From an uncultured Chloroflexales bacterium (lineage in GTDB: Bacteria; Chloroflexota; Chloroflexia; Chloroflexales; Chloroflexaceae), in the NCBI GenBank assembly GCA_937902315.1, contig CALGUG010000059.1, forward strand, positions 691,243-755,242: DNA of 64,000 nt, in the 5' to 3' direction. The position numbers and the translations under genes were made by a program. Of this stretch, positions 1 to 8,249 are shown in pieces; the stretch's first letter is position 1; the number at the start of each line of letters is the position of its first letter. Below the pieces are notes generated by a model, which was not told the DNA's origin, searched no databases, and was given only the letters and a program-made list of their open reading frames with translations.

Positions 1-61
1 GATTTTTCTGCAAGCCGCCTTTTCGCTCTTTGTGAGTTTGGGATTGCGCCCTATCTCTCAT

Positions 62-229
62 TGCGAATCCGCTTGCCTTCTTCAGATTGCTGCGGCTAGG
101 TCTTGCCCTTCCATTCGTTGCTTGGCGCGTCCGCCTACGGCTACCAACATCCCACCCAACAAATGAGGCTTGTAGCTGTGTGCGCCGAAAGATCTCCTCA
201 AAACCGACAATACAAACGGATTTCGTATC
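62..229 (+). repeat. MITE-like element, main family, copy 1
   Basis: About 168 bp. The core GCGTCCGCCTACGGCTACCA starts at 127. One end carries GAATCCGCTTG (near 65-75) and the other AAACGGATTTCGTAT (214-228), which are inverted versions of each other. An open frame through this DNA is not a gene, because the same sequence recurs between unrelated genes elsewhere in the window. Confidence 0.75.
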
Positions 230-269
230 ACGCCCCTTGCTTTGGTTTTGTTTCTCCCAGGTTGTAAAC

Positions 270-460
270 GTGCGGATTTTGAAGGAATTAGCTATACCCT
301 TCTTGCCCTATCTTGTTCTTTTTTGTGGGTTTCAGCGTCTTGATGGCGAAAAGCAGCTCTCTGTAGAGGGTGAGTATGTTGGTAGCCGTAGGCGGACGCG
401 GTTAGAGCCGGTTGTATGCTAGAGACGAAGCCGCCAGAACGATGAAATAAGCGGATTTGG
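270..460 (-). repeat. MITE-like element, main family, copy 2 (inverted)
   Basis: The core is on the minus strand at 378-399. The right end is AAGCGGATTTGG at 449-460; the left end is diverged, so the left boundary is approximate. With copy 1 it forms a head-to-head inverted pair. Confidence 0.6.
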
Positions 461-920
461 CGTTGGGACGCGCTTACTGGGCCTCTTTTTTGAAGTAGAA
501 ATGAGAAAAGTGGATGTTGTATTTGTTGTTAGTTATTTCAGCCAAAGATACGGGCGGGGATTTTGTTTGTTAAGCATACATATCAAAGAATCGACCCTTG
601 TGCTTGTGGTTTAGCAACAAACAAGAACTCTCAATTTTGTTTTCGATTAACGTAGACGGACCCCGCGTCACCTCATATACTGACACATGCCCAGTAGGTG
701 ATTTATCACATTTTAGTAAGTGAACAACGGTTTGTTCTAGGTTGAACACAGCGTGTGTGTCTTTATGAGCTAGCTTTGATGAGAGGCAGTTAGTACCCTC
801 GATATCAAGGTGTATTGTGCAAGCTGCGTGTTATCAACCCTCTCGTTGGTTGATGGGCGCTTGCCGTATGAACTGTATAGTATCGATATACAGGCGCTAG
901 ATGCTCTGGGTGATCCACCA
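461..920. other. Gene-free stretch, nothing recognised
   Basis: About 460 bp with no convincing reading frame. The short open frames lack a ribosome site and any family resemblance. A promoter for the ABC/hydantoinase operon may lie here or just downstream, but I cannot point to clear -35/-10 boxes. Confidence 0.4.
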
Positions 921-1050
921 TGAGCTATAACAGGTATCTTGCATATTCGTTTTTGATCAAACTCAAACGGCCTGATGGGCAAGACTAGTCTTGATGGGAA
1001 GAGCCATGTTCGCTCGCAATCGTTCCATCGGTCGTAGATGCCTGTTGTGT
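921..1050 (+). ncRNA. Unassigned structured leader RNA motif, copy A
   Basis: Shares with 10641-10740 the block TGAGCTATAAC at its 5' end, then a hairpin, then GAGCCAYGTTCGC (1001-1013) and a closing strand. A 12-bp pairing joins TAACAGGTATCT (928-939) to AGATGCCTGTTG (1036-1047), including G-U pairs. Between them lies the hairpin CAAGA-CTAG-TCTTG (980-993). The closing helix and a central hairpin recur in copy B with different bases, which suggests a conserved fold. It lies about 360 nt upstream of the transporter gene. I could not match it to a riboswitch class I know. It may be a riboswitch or another cis-acting RNA. Confidence 0.5.
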
Positions 1051-1412
1051 TTGTGGATCACTCTTTAGGATAGAGTCAGCCGCTACCATCTTTGAATGAA
1101 ACGTACGCTGTGACATCTACTACGTATTCAACAACAATCGGGTCACAACTTACAACGAAGACATCTACATTCCATCTACGTTGTTGTAGGGCAGTCCAAG
1201 GCTTGAGCATAGCGTAGATTGCGGATGGAGATGTTTTTGCGTTCAATCTCAATATTGTCTCTGAGTGGGTTTCTACTCCGTGTACTATGCCTCCCCTGTT
1301 TGTAGGTGTAGGACAAGCTTGATACAGAGATGGTCGTTTGCTGAGGGCCTTGCACTATAGTTTATCTTGAGTTCGTTCTGAGACAGATTTCCTGAGACTT
1401 AAGGAGACCCTA
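1051..1412 (+). other. Long leader between RNA motif and ABC transporter gene
   Basis: About 360 bp without a believable gene. It ends in the ribosome site AAGGAGA at 1401-1407. No intrinsic terminator with a T tract was seen, so any expression platform for the upstream motif is not evident. Confidence 0.35.
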
Positions 1413-3197
1413 ATGGCGTCGCAAGAAGACAAGCAGTTACAACTTACACGACAACTCATGGCCCACATGGAGCGCAATGGTGTTAACCGCCGTCAGTTCC
1501 TTCGTATGCTGGCTATGGTGGGTGGTGGCGCATCGCTGAGCAGCCTGCTGGCGGCTTGTGGTGCTTCGCCTTCGACTCCGGCTTCGAATAGCGGTTCCGC
1601 GTCCTCTGATAGCTCGGCAGCTCCAGAGGCTACCACTGCTCCTGCCTCGAACGACGCTGAGACAGCCGCTGAAGACACTACAACAAGCGAAGAAGCCCCT
1701 GCAGCGGGTGGCGCTTCTTCTAAGCTGCTTGTAGTTGCCAGTGGCCAAGATATCTCGAACCTCGACCCCCACATTGGTCACGACTACTCGAATGCGAGCG
1801 CTCAGAAGGCAGTCTACGACACGCTCTTCGTGTACCGCAACAACCCGCCCGAAGTTAAGCAGTTGTTGGCAACTGAGTATAGCTCCAACGATGATGCGAC
1901 TGTTTGGACATTCAAGCTGGCAGAAAACGCTGTCTTCCACGATGGTACCCCGGTGAAGGCTTCCGACGTGGTCTACTCGGCCGAGCGTATGTTGCGCAAG
2001 AACAAGGGCGCTGCATGGCTCTTCACCAGCATTATCGAAGAGGGAAGTGTTGTTGCTAGCGACGACAAGACGGTCGTCTTTAACCTGACTGTTCCCTTCG
2101 CGCCGCTGCCGCTCATTCTGCCCTGGCTCTTCATTGTCAATGAGAAGGTTGTTAAGGAGCACGATGTTGATGGCGATGAGGGCGAGAAGTGGCTGATGGA
2201 GAACGAAGCCGGCTCGGGCCCGTTTGTGATCAAGAGCTGGAACGTGGGTGACTCCTACGAGTTTACGGCTGTTGAGGATTACTGGGCAGGTTGGGAAGGT
2301 GACCACGCTCCTGGCTTTATCTGGAAGATCGTTCGCGAGTCTTCGTCGGCCCGATTGGGTATGCTCAACGGCGATTACCACATGGCCTTCGACCTTTCGG
2401 CCGAGGATGCGATCGCTCTCGAAGAGACTGGCGACTTCGTATTGAACCGCCAACAGGGCTTGGGTGTGTTCTCGATCAAGATGAACAATGCTAAGGGCCC
2501 CTGCTCTGACGTGAATGTACGCAAGGCCATCAGCTACGCTTACGATGCTGAGTCGGTGCTTGCCGCTCTCAATGGCTTGGGTGTGCTGTTGGACGGCCCA
2601 TTGCCGAACTTGGGCGACTATAATAACCCGAACCTCAACCTCTATCGTTTCGATATGGAGAAGGCCAAGGAAGCCTTGGCTCAGAGCCAGTATCCGAACG
2701 GTGGTTTTGAGTTGGAATATATCTACGTCACCGGTCTGTTGATCCAAGAGCAAATCGGTCTGATCTTGCTCGACAAGCTCTCGGAGCTCAACATCAGCCT
2801 GAAGATGACCCCGCTGGTATGGCCAGACATGGTCGCTCGCGCTCAGTCTCCCGAGACTGCCGCCGACCTAATGCCGGTCTATGCAGGTACGACCTATGGT
2901 GACCCCGATAACTTCTTGTGGCAGGCCTACCACTCCAGCCAAGCTGGTTTCTGGTCGGCAGCTTCGCACTACAAGAACCCAGAGTTTGATGCGTTGATCG
3001 AGGAGGCTCGTTCGACCCCCGATACGGCCAAGCGTATTGAGCTTTACCACAAGGCTCAGGAGATCTTGGTTAACGACTGTGTCGAAATTTGGAGCCATAG
3101 CGAGTTCTTGCGTGTAACTTGGAGCAAGAAGGTTCAAGGTTACAACTACTGCCCGATCATGGGCTACTACCTGCGCCCGGTCTATCTGGTCGATTAA
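1413..3197 (+). CDS. ABC transporter substrate-binding lipoprotein, family 5 (peptide/nickel type)
   Basis: Binding protein of a DppA/OppA-like importer (SBP_bac_5). It is predicted to be exported folded by the Tat system: twin arginines 26-27 in NRRQFLRML, then a hydrophobic stretch and a lipobox LAAC with the acceptor Cys at 49. A low-complexity Ala/Ser/Thr/Glu linker (about 50-100) leads to the binding domain, which begins near LLVVASGQDISNLDPHIGHD and is full length for the family. ATG is preceded by AAGGAGA at good spacing. It is followed by a strong hairpin and two permease genes. Substrate is unknown; the hydantoinase-type genes downstream suggest a cyclic amide or small peptide derivative. 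Confidence 0.92.
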   Translation: MASQEDKQLQLTRQLMAHMERNGVNRRQFLRMLAMVGGGASLSSLLAACGASPSTPASNSGSASSDSSAAPEATTAPASNDAETAAEDTTTSEEAPAAGGASSKLLVVASGQDISNLDPHIGHDYSNASAQKAVYDTLFVYRNNPPEVKQLLATEYSSNDDATVWTFKLAENAVFHDGTPVKASDVVYSAERMLRKNKGAAWLFTSIIEEGSVVASDDKTVVFNLTVPFAPLPLILPWLFIVNEKVVKEHDVDGDEGEKWLMENEAGSGPFVIKSWNVGDSYEFTAVEDYWAGWEGDHAPGFIWKIVRESSSARLGMLNGDYHMAFDLSAEDAIALEETGDFVLNRQQGLGVFSIKMNNAKGPCSDVNVRKAISYAYDAESVLAALNGLGVLLDGPLPNLGDYNNPNLNLYRFDMEKAKEALAQSQYPNGGFELEYIYVTGLLIQEQIGLILLDKLSELNISLKMTPLVWPDMVARAQSPETAADLMPVYAGTTYGDPDNFLWQAYHSSQAGFWSAASHYKNPEFDALIEEARSTPDTAKRIELYHKAQEILVNDCVEIWSHSEFLRVTWSKKVQGYNYCPIMGYYLRPVYLVD

Positions 3198-3211
3198 CGC
3201 TGAGTCAAACA

Positions 3212-3247
3212 GGGCATCTGGTTGCAGCTAACTACAACCAGATGCCC
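3212..3247 (+). other. Intercistronic hairpin after binding-protein gene
   Basis: Perfect 13-bp arms, GGGCATCTGGTTG (3212-3224) and its complement (3235-3247), with a 10-nt loop and no T tract. A second imperfect hairpin with arms CTTCTG/CAGAAG (about 3258-3313) and a small one at 3341-3358 follow. Such structures commonly stabilise binding-protein mRNA relative to permease mRNA; that role is inferred. Confidence 0.6.
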
Positions 3248-3447
3248 CAGTGAAGCCTGCTTCTGTACAAGCACAGCTCGTTTAGGTTTTGAGCCTAAGG
3301 CGTGCAGAAGACAGTTGTATATAGATCTACCCTTTTCAATCGTGTGTTTCAACACACGTTTACCATAGATCTGAGGTCGTATAAGCGATCTGTATGCGTA
3401 AGGGGCGGCTGCAATCGAGAGATTGTGGCCGCTCCGCGAGGTACCCC

Positions 3448-4461
3448 ATGAAGTTGGCATCCTATATAGCTCAGCGGATAATGCTCATCATCCCAGTGTT
3501 GATTGGGTTAACACTGCTGACCTTTACCCTCTCCCATATTGTCCCTGGTGATCCCGCCCTGCTCGCGGCTGGTCAACAGGCGACAGCGGAAATGGTGGAA
3601 CAGATTCGCCAAGAATTTGGCCTTGATAAACCGCTGTACGTTCAGTATGGAATGTATATCAAAGGCCTGTTAACTGGCGACTGGGGACGCTCGATATTGT
3701 CGCGTCGTCCAGTATTAGAAGATCTGCGGGTCTTCTGGCCTGCCACATTTGAGTTAGTCAGTGTTGGCATGCTGATCGCCATTGTGATTGGTATTCCGCT
3801 CGGTGTGGTCTCTGCTGTTATGCAAGGACGCTGGCCAGATCACTTCTCGCGAGTTTACGCATTACTTGGGGTTAGTATTCCTGCCTTTTGGCTTGCTCTC
3901 CTGTTGCAATGGTTTATCGCTCTGCGCTTCGGCTTCTTGCCGATTGGTGGGCGAATTAATTCGCAGATCGGCGCCCCAGAAACAATTACTGGTCTCTATA
4001 TTCTCGATAGTATTTTGACCATGAACGGCCCGGCTCTGAAAAGTGCTTTGACCCATATTTTGTTGCCAGCGATTACCTTGTCGATGCCGCCTTTGGCAAC
4101 CATCACACGTATGACCCGATCGAGCATGCTCGAAACCCTCAATCAAGAGTATATTCGTACTGCTCGAGCAAAAGGCCTCTCGGAGCGAGTCATTTTGCTG
4201 CGCCACGCATTGCGCAACGCCTTTCTGCCCACCCTCACCATGGTTGGCCTGTCGATCGGCTGGTTGATGGGTGGCTCGGTGTTGGTCGAAACGATTTACG
4301 ACTGGCCTGGAATCGGTCTGTATGCGGTGAAGTCGGCTATGTCGCTCGACTTTATGCCAATTATGGGTATCACTTTTATTTATGGCGTTATCTTTAGCTT
4401 GATCAACTTGGTTGTAGACTTGCTCTACGCTGCAGTCGATCCGCGTATTCAGCTAACGTAG
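3448..4461 (+). CDS. ABC transporter permease, DppB/OppB family
   Basis: First membrane subunit of the importer, 337 residues. Family start MKLASYIAQRIMLIIPVLIGL gives the N-terminal membrane helix, followed by the periplasmic GDPA segment, several further helices and the EAA loop (TARAKGLSERVILLRHAL) that contacts the ATPase. It ends with the family-typical LLYAAVDPRI. An in-frame ATG lies 18 codons upstream, but the start at 3448 fits homologues and follows a GAGG-like site. It is 17 bp upstream of its partner permease gene, so probably co-transcribed. Confidence 0.92.
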   Translation: MKLASYIAQRIMLIIPVLIGLTLLTFTLSHIVPGDPALLAAGQQATAEMVEQIRQEFGLDKPLYVQYGMYIKGLLTGDWGRSILSRRPVLEDLRVFWPATFELVSVGMLIAIVIGIPLGVVSAVMQGRWPDHFSRVYALLGVSIPAFWLALLLQWFIALRFGFLPIGGRINSQIGAPETITGLYILDSILTMNGPALKSALTHILLPAITLSMPPLATITRMTRSSMLETLNQEYIRTARAKGLSERVILLRHALRNAFLPTLTMVGLSIGWLMGGSVLVETIYDWPGIGLYAVKSAMSLDFMPIMGITFIYGVIFSLINLVVDLLYAAVDPRIQLT

Positions 4462-4478
4462 AAAGGACGGCATAAGCG

Positions 4479-5396
4479 GTGGCTACTGAGCAACTTTCTT
4501 CACCGTCCGGCCAAGCTGCTGCCCCAGCAGAGGTCGTCAAACGACCTATGTCGTTGTGGCAGCGACGTTGGCGACGTTTTCGTCGTAATCGACTGTCCAT
4601 GCTGGGAGCAGTCGTCGTTGTTTTCTTGGTTCTGTTGGCGATCTTTGGACCCTATTTCGCTCCCTATCCCAAAGATGCCACCGGCGCAGTACACATCGCC
4701 GACCGATTGAAACCACCATCGGCTGAGCACTGGATGGGTACTGACGATGTAGGCCGCGATATTCTGTCGCGTATTTTGGTCGGATCACGCCTCTCGCTGG
4801 GTGCAGGCGTTATCGTATTGCTGGTTGCAATCGGTATCGGAGCTACCTTAGGAGCCTTGTCGGGCTATATTGGCGGAGCTTTCGATCGCCTGTTGCAGCG
4901 TGTCACTGATATCTTCCTGACCGTTCCCGACTTAATCTTAGCGATGGCTGTATCGGCTGCACTCGGCCCAAGTTTGGTCAATGTGGTCATTGCGATCTCG
5001 TTGGTGTGGTGGCCGGGATACTGTCGTTTGGTGCGTGCCGAAGTGCTGCGCACTAAAAATGAGTTGTTTGTCGAGGCTACCCGTGCTTTAGGTACTCCTG
5101 ACTGGCAAATCCTCTTCCGACACGTCATTCCAAATATTCTGACTCCAGTGTTGGTAAAGGCTTCGATGGATATTGGCTTTGCGGTGCTCACGCTCGCATC
5201 GCTCGGTTTTATCGGGCTCGGCTCGCAGCCACCAGCACCTGACTGGGGCAAGATGATCTCGGATGGTCGCCGCTTCCTGCCCGAATCGTGGTGGATCAGC
5301 GCCTTCCCAGGTATGGCGATCTTTATGACCGTATTCGCGTTCAATCTTTTGGGCGACGGTGTCCGAGATGTGTTCGATCCACGCGCGCGTGACTAA
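4479..5396 (+). CDS. ABC transporter permease, DppC/OppC family
   Basis: Second membrane subunit, 305 residues, starting at GTG after GAAAGGACGG. A cytoplasmic N-terminus ends in RRWRRFRRNRLSMLGAVVV, then TM1, the conserved HWMGTDDVGRDILSRI region, the remaining helices and the EAA loop (EATRALGTPDWQILFRHVIPN). It ends with the usual LGDGVRDVFDPR. No DppD/DppF-type ATPase genes follow, although these importers need two, so the ATPases must be encoded elsewhere or shared. Confidence 0.92.
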   Translation: MATEQLSSPSGQAAAPAEVVKRPMSLWQRRWRRFRRNRLSMLGAVVVVFLVLLAIFGPYFAPYPKDATGAVHIADRLKPPSAEHWMGTDDVGRDILSRILVGSRLSLGAGVIVLLVAIGIGATLGALSGYIGGAFDRLLQRVTDIFLTVPDLILAMAVSAALGPSLVNVVIAISLVWWPGYCRLVRAEVLRTKNELFVEATRALGTPDWQILFRHVIPNILTPVLVKASMDIGFAVLTLASLGFIGLGSQPPAPDWGKMISDGRRFLPESWWISAFPGMAIFMTVFAFNLLGDGVRDVFDPRARD

Positions 5397-5430
5397 CGCA
5401 TCATTATAGAGCTGAAAATTCTAGAATACT

Positions 5431-5483
5431 GGGCCATCTCTGATTGCACAACGTTGCTACTTGGGCGTTGTGTCTAATGGCCC
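5431..5483 (+). terminator. Nested hairpin, possible attenuator between dppC-like and hyuA-like genes
   Basis: Outer arms GGGCCAT (5431-5437) and ATGGCCC (5477-5483); inner arms CACAACG (5447-5453) and CGTTGTG (5466-5472). TGTTTCT follows, a weak T-rich tail. It may be a leaky terminator or processing site separating transport from catabolic genes. Confidence 0.4.
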
Positions 5484-5526
5484 TGTTTCTATAGCACTAT
5501 AGATTTGAATAACTTGAGGGTATTTC

Positions 5527-7083
5527 ATGAAGCTCCGACTTGGTATAGATGTCGGTGGTACAAACACCGATGCCGTTATTCTGGATGAAAAAGCGACTTT
5601 GATCGCTCGTTTCAAGTCTCCTACAACCTCCGATGTTTCGAGCGGTATTCGCAATGCCTTGAATGGCTTGGTCCAGAATAACCCAGATCTCGATCTCTCT
5701 GCCATCAAGTTTGCGATGTTGGGTACAACGCACTGTACCAATGCGGTTCTTGAGCGACGTAATTTGAACAAAGTTGGCTTGGTGCGCGTTGGTGCTCCTT
5801 CGACTCTGGCGATCAAGCCCTTTGTTGAGTGGCCCGACGATCTGCGCGAGGCTATCGATGGCCGCTATGTGATCGTTGAAGGCGGTTTTGAATACGACGG
5901 TCAAGAGACCCGCCCGCTTGATGAAGCTGCTGTACGCGCTGCTGCAGAGTCCTTCCGTGGCAAAGTCGAGTCGGTAGCTGTTTCGGGTGCTTTCTCGCCG
6001 GTCGATCCTTCTCACGAGCAGCGCGCTGGCGCGATCTTGCGTGAAGTGCTGGGCGACGAGATCCCGATCACCTATTCGTACGAGATCGGTAGCGTCGGTC
6101 TGATCGAGCGTGAAAACGCTGCGATTTTGAACGCCGCTCTGGTTAATGCAGCCAAGGTCGCTGCTGGCGGCTTCCAGGAAGCTCTGGCCGCTCACGGTAT
6201 CGATGCTCGCCTGTTCTTCAGCCAGAACGACGGCACTTTGATGGCGCTTGAGTATGCCATTCGCTACCCAATCTTGACCGTAGCCAGTGGTCCGACCAAC
6301 TCGATCCGTGGCGCTGCCTTCCTCTCGGGCCTGCAAGATGCGATCGTGGTTGACGTTGGTGGCACCTCGACCGACGTTGGTATTTTGGTCAAGGGCTTCC
6401 CGCGCGAGTCGTCGATCGCCGTCGATGTCGCTGGTGTACGCACCAACTTCCGCACCCCCGACCTGCTCTCGATCGCTGTGGGTGGCGGTACGCGCGTGAC
6501 CAACGATAACGGCCTCCAGATCGGTCCTGCTAGCGTAGGCTATCGCCTCTTGACGGAAGGTTTGATCTTTGGCGGCAACACCCTGACCCTCTCGGATATC
6601 GCTGTTGCTGATAAGCGCGCGAGCTTTGGTGACCCCTCCAAGGTCGCTCACCTCGATGCCGACTTTGTCAAGCAGGTGACCGAAGAAGTACGTCGCATGT
6701 GTGAAGATGCGGTTGACCGCGTTAAGACCAGCGCTGCTCCTATGCCGATCATTCTGGTTGGTGGCGGTAGCGTAGTGATTCCGCAGGATCTGGCTGGTGC
6801 ATCTCAAGTGATACGCCCCGAAAACTACGATGTCGCCAATGCGATCGGCGCTGCTATCGCTCAGTGCAGTGGCGAGATCGAGCGCGTCTTCTCGCTGCAA
6901 GAGATGACCCGCGATCAGGCTATTGAATTGGCTAAGAAGTTGGCTATCCAAGAGGCCGTTCAGGCTGGTGCAGATGAGTCGACCGTTCAGATCATCGATA
7001 TCCAAGAAGTGCCGTTGGCCTACCTTCCCACCAACAGTGCGACCCGCATTCGTGTGCGCGCTGCCGGTGATCTTGCAATCTAA
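5527..7083 (+). CDS. HyuA-like hydantoinase/oxoprolinase family protein (short form)
   Basis: 518 residues. Begins LRLGIDVGGTNTDAVILD, the phosphate-binding loop of the hydantoinase A/5-oxoprolinase N-terminal domain. It continues with the HCTNAVLER segment near 75 and a second ASKHA-like motif VVDVGGTSTDVGIL near 280, then a Gly-rich GGGS loop. The family hydrolyses cyclic amides (hydantoins, 5-oxoproline) with ATP. It is shorter than the 694-residue HyuA downstream. Proteins of this short type commonly neighbour DUF917 proteins, and fused forms exist, so it probably works with the DUF917 products. ATG follows GAGGG; 17 bp separate it from the next gene. Confidence 0.88.
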   Translation: MKLRLGIDVGGTNTDAVILDEKATLIARFKSPTTSDVSSGIRNALNGLVQNNPDLDLSAIKFAMLGTTHCTNAVLERRNLNKVGLVRVGAPSTLAIKPFVEWPDDLREAIDGRYVIVEGGFEYDGQETRPLDEAAVRAAAESFRGKVESVAVSGAFSPVDPSHEQRAGAILREVLGDEIPITYSYEIGSVGLIERENAAILNAALVNAAKVAAGGFQEALAAHGIDARLFFSQNDGTLMALEYAIRYPILTVASGPTNSIRGAAFLSGLQDAIVVDVGGTSTDVGILVKGFPRESSIAVDVAGVRTNFRTPDLLSIAVGGGTRVTNDNGLQIGPASVGYRLLTEGLIFGGNTLTLSDIAVADKRASFGDPSKVAHLDADFVKQVTEEVRRMCEDAVDRVKTSAAPMPIILVGGGSVVIPQDLAGASQVIRPENYDVANAIGAAIAQCSGEIERVFSLQEMTRDQAIELAKKLAIQEAVQAGADESTVQIIDIQEVPLAYLPTNSATRIRVRAAGDLAI

Positions 7084-7100
7084 GCCGAAAGGAGCCTGCG

Positions 7101-8180
7101 GTGGCTTGGACTTTAACGAAAGATGATGTAGAGCGAATCGCGATCGGCGCTGGTATCTTGGGTACCGGTGGTGGTGGTAACCCCTATCGCGGTATGGTTC
7201 GCACCAAACTTGAGATCGAACAGGGCCGTGTTTTGCAGTTGGTCACCTTAGACGAACTACCCGACGATGCTCTTGTTGTGCCAATGGGTGGCATGGGTGC
7301 TCCGACGGTTGGCCTCGAGAAGCTCGGAAGTGGCGACGAGGGCCAACGCGGCGTCGAGGCGATGCAGGAATACTTGGGCGTAAAGATCGCTGCGACCATT
7401 CCGATTGAGGTTGGTGGCGGCAACTCCTTCGCTCCGCTGATCGCTGCTGGCCGCTTGGGCATTCCGACCATAGATGCCGATGGTATGGGCCGCGCTTTCC
7501 CTGAAGGCTCGATGATCACCTTTTACTTCGATGGTCACGCTTCTTCGCCGATTGTGATGACCGACGCGGTGGGTCGCAAAGTGATCATTGAAAACGCCAA
7601 GAACTCGAAGGATCTCGAGCGCATTTCGCGTGCCGCTTGTGTCCAGATGGGTGGTTCGGCCATGGTTGTTGATGCACCCTTCACGGTCGCTCAGCTCAAG
7701 AAGGTCGCTATTCCCAAGACCATGACCTTTGCGCATCGCATCGGCGATGCTGTTCTGAAGGCCCAGGCCGAGGGCAGCGACCCCGTCAAGGCGGTCTGTG
7801 ATGTTTCGAACGGTCAGCTGCTGTTTAGCGGTAAGATCACCGATGTCGACCGCCGCTTCGAGCGAGGCTATAACTTCGGACGCTTGACCTTGCTGGGTAA
7901 CGACGAGTGGAGCGGCGAACAGGCGACCATCGATTTGCAGAACGAGTTCTTGATTTTGCGCATTGGCGGCGAGATTAAGGCGATCGTGCCCGACCTGATC
8001 ACTATGGTCGATGCTGAGCGTGGTACCCCGATCACCACCGAGGTGGTGCGCTACGGTCTGCGCGTCAAGATCATTGGCATTCCGGCCCCCGAACAGCTGA
8101 CGACCGAAACAGCTCTGAAGTTCGTTGGCCCGCCAGCATTTGGCTATGATCTGCCCTATACACCTCTGAAACGCGCCTAA
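7101..8180 (+). CDS. DUF917 family protein, paralogue 1
   Basis: 359 residues, GTG start after AAAGGAG. DUF917 hallmarks: GILGTGGGGNPYRG near the N-terminus, PMGGMGAPTVGLEKL near 60, IPIEVGGGNSFAPL near 100 and the very conserved DADGMGRAFPE near 125. The C-terminal half carries SGKITDVDRRFERGYNFG and ends FGYDLPYTPL. No signal peptide or membrane segment. DUF917 has no assigned reaction known to me; its recurrent pairing with HyuA suggests an accessory or partner subunit. It is one of three tandem paralogues similar over their whole length. Confidence 0.9.
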   Translation: MAWTLTKDDVERIAIGAGILGTGGGGNPYRGMVRTKLEIEQGRVLQLVTLDELPDDALVVPMGGMGAPTVGLEKLGSGDEGQRGVEAMQEYLGVKIAATIPIEVGGGNSFAPLIAAGRLGIPTIDADGMGRAFPEGSMITFYFDGHASSPIVMTDAVGRKVIIENAKNSKDLERISRAACVQMGGSAMVVDAPFTVAQLKKVAIPKTMTFAHRIGDAVLKAQAEGSDPVKAVCDVSNGQLLFSGKITDVDRRFERGYNFGRLTLLGNDEWSGEQATIDLQNEFLILRIGGEIKAIVPDLITMVDAERGTPITTEVVRYGLRVKIIGIPAPEQLTTETALKFVGPPAFGYDLPYTPLKRA

Positions 8181-8190
8181 ATGCATATTT

Positions 8191-8221
8191 CAAGAGGGTG
8201 TGCTCTCTGTACACCCTCTTG
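8191..8221 (+). other. Intercistronic hairpin between DUF917 paralogues 1 and 2
   Basis: Perfect 11-bp arms CAAGAGGGTGT (8191-8201) and ACACCCTCTTG (8211-8221), 9-nt loop, no following T tract. More likely an mRNA-stability or processing element than a full terminator, because co-directional genes continue. Confidence 0.5.
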
Positions 8222-8249
8222 TATCCCAGGCTAGACGAAGGAAGAGACC

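Noticed and set aside
87..422. Open frame of 111 codons at the left end
   Set aside because: It is built from two inverted copies of the intergenic repeat; the same sequence occurs in noncoding DNA throughout the window.
770..982. Possible small gene on the minus strand in the operon leader
   Set aside because: No ribosome site, and it overlaps the structured RNA motif. The composition is not coding-like.
970..1005. Hammerhead ribozyme in leader motif A
   Set aside because: CTGATG is present, but the GAAA strand after stem II and a cleavage-site arrangement are missing, and copy B lacks CTGATG altogether.
1437..2753. 438-codon open frame antisense to the binding-protein gene
   Set aside because: Shadow of a strongly biased real gene; no ribosome site and no family resemblance. 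The same applies to long antisense frames at 5497-7005, 7257-8186, 11455-12171 and 12983-13978.
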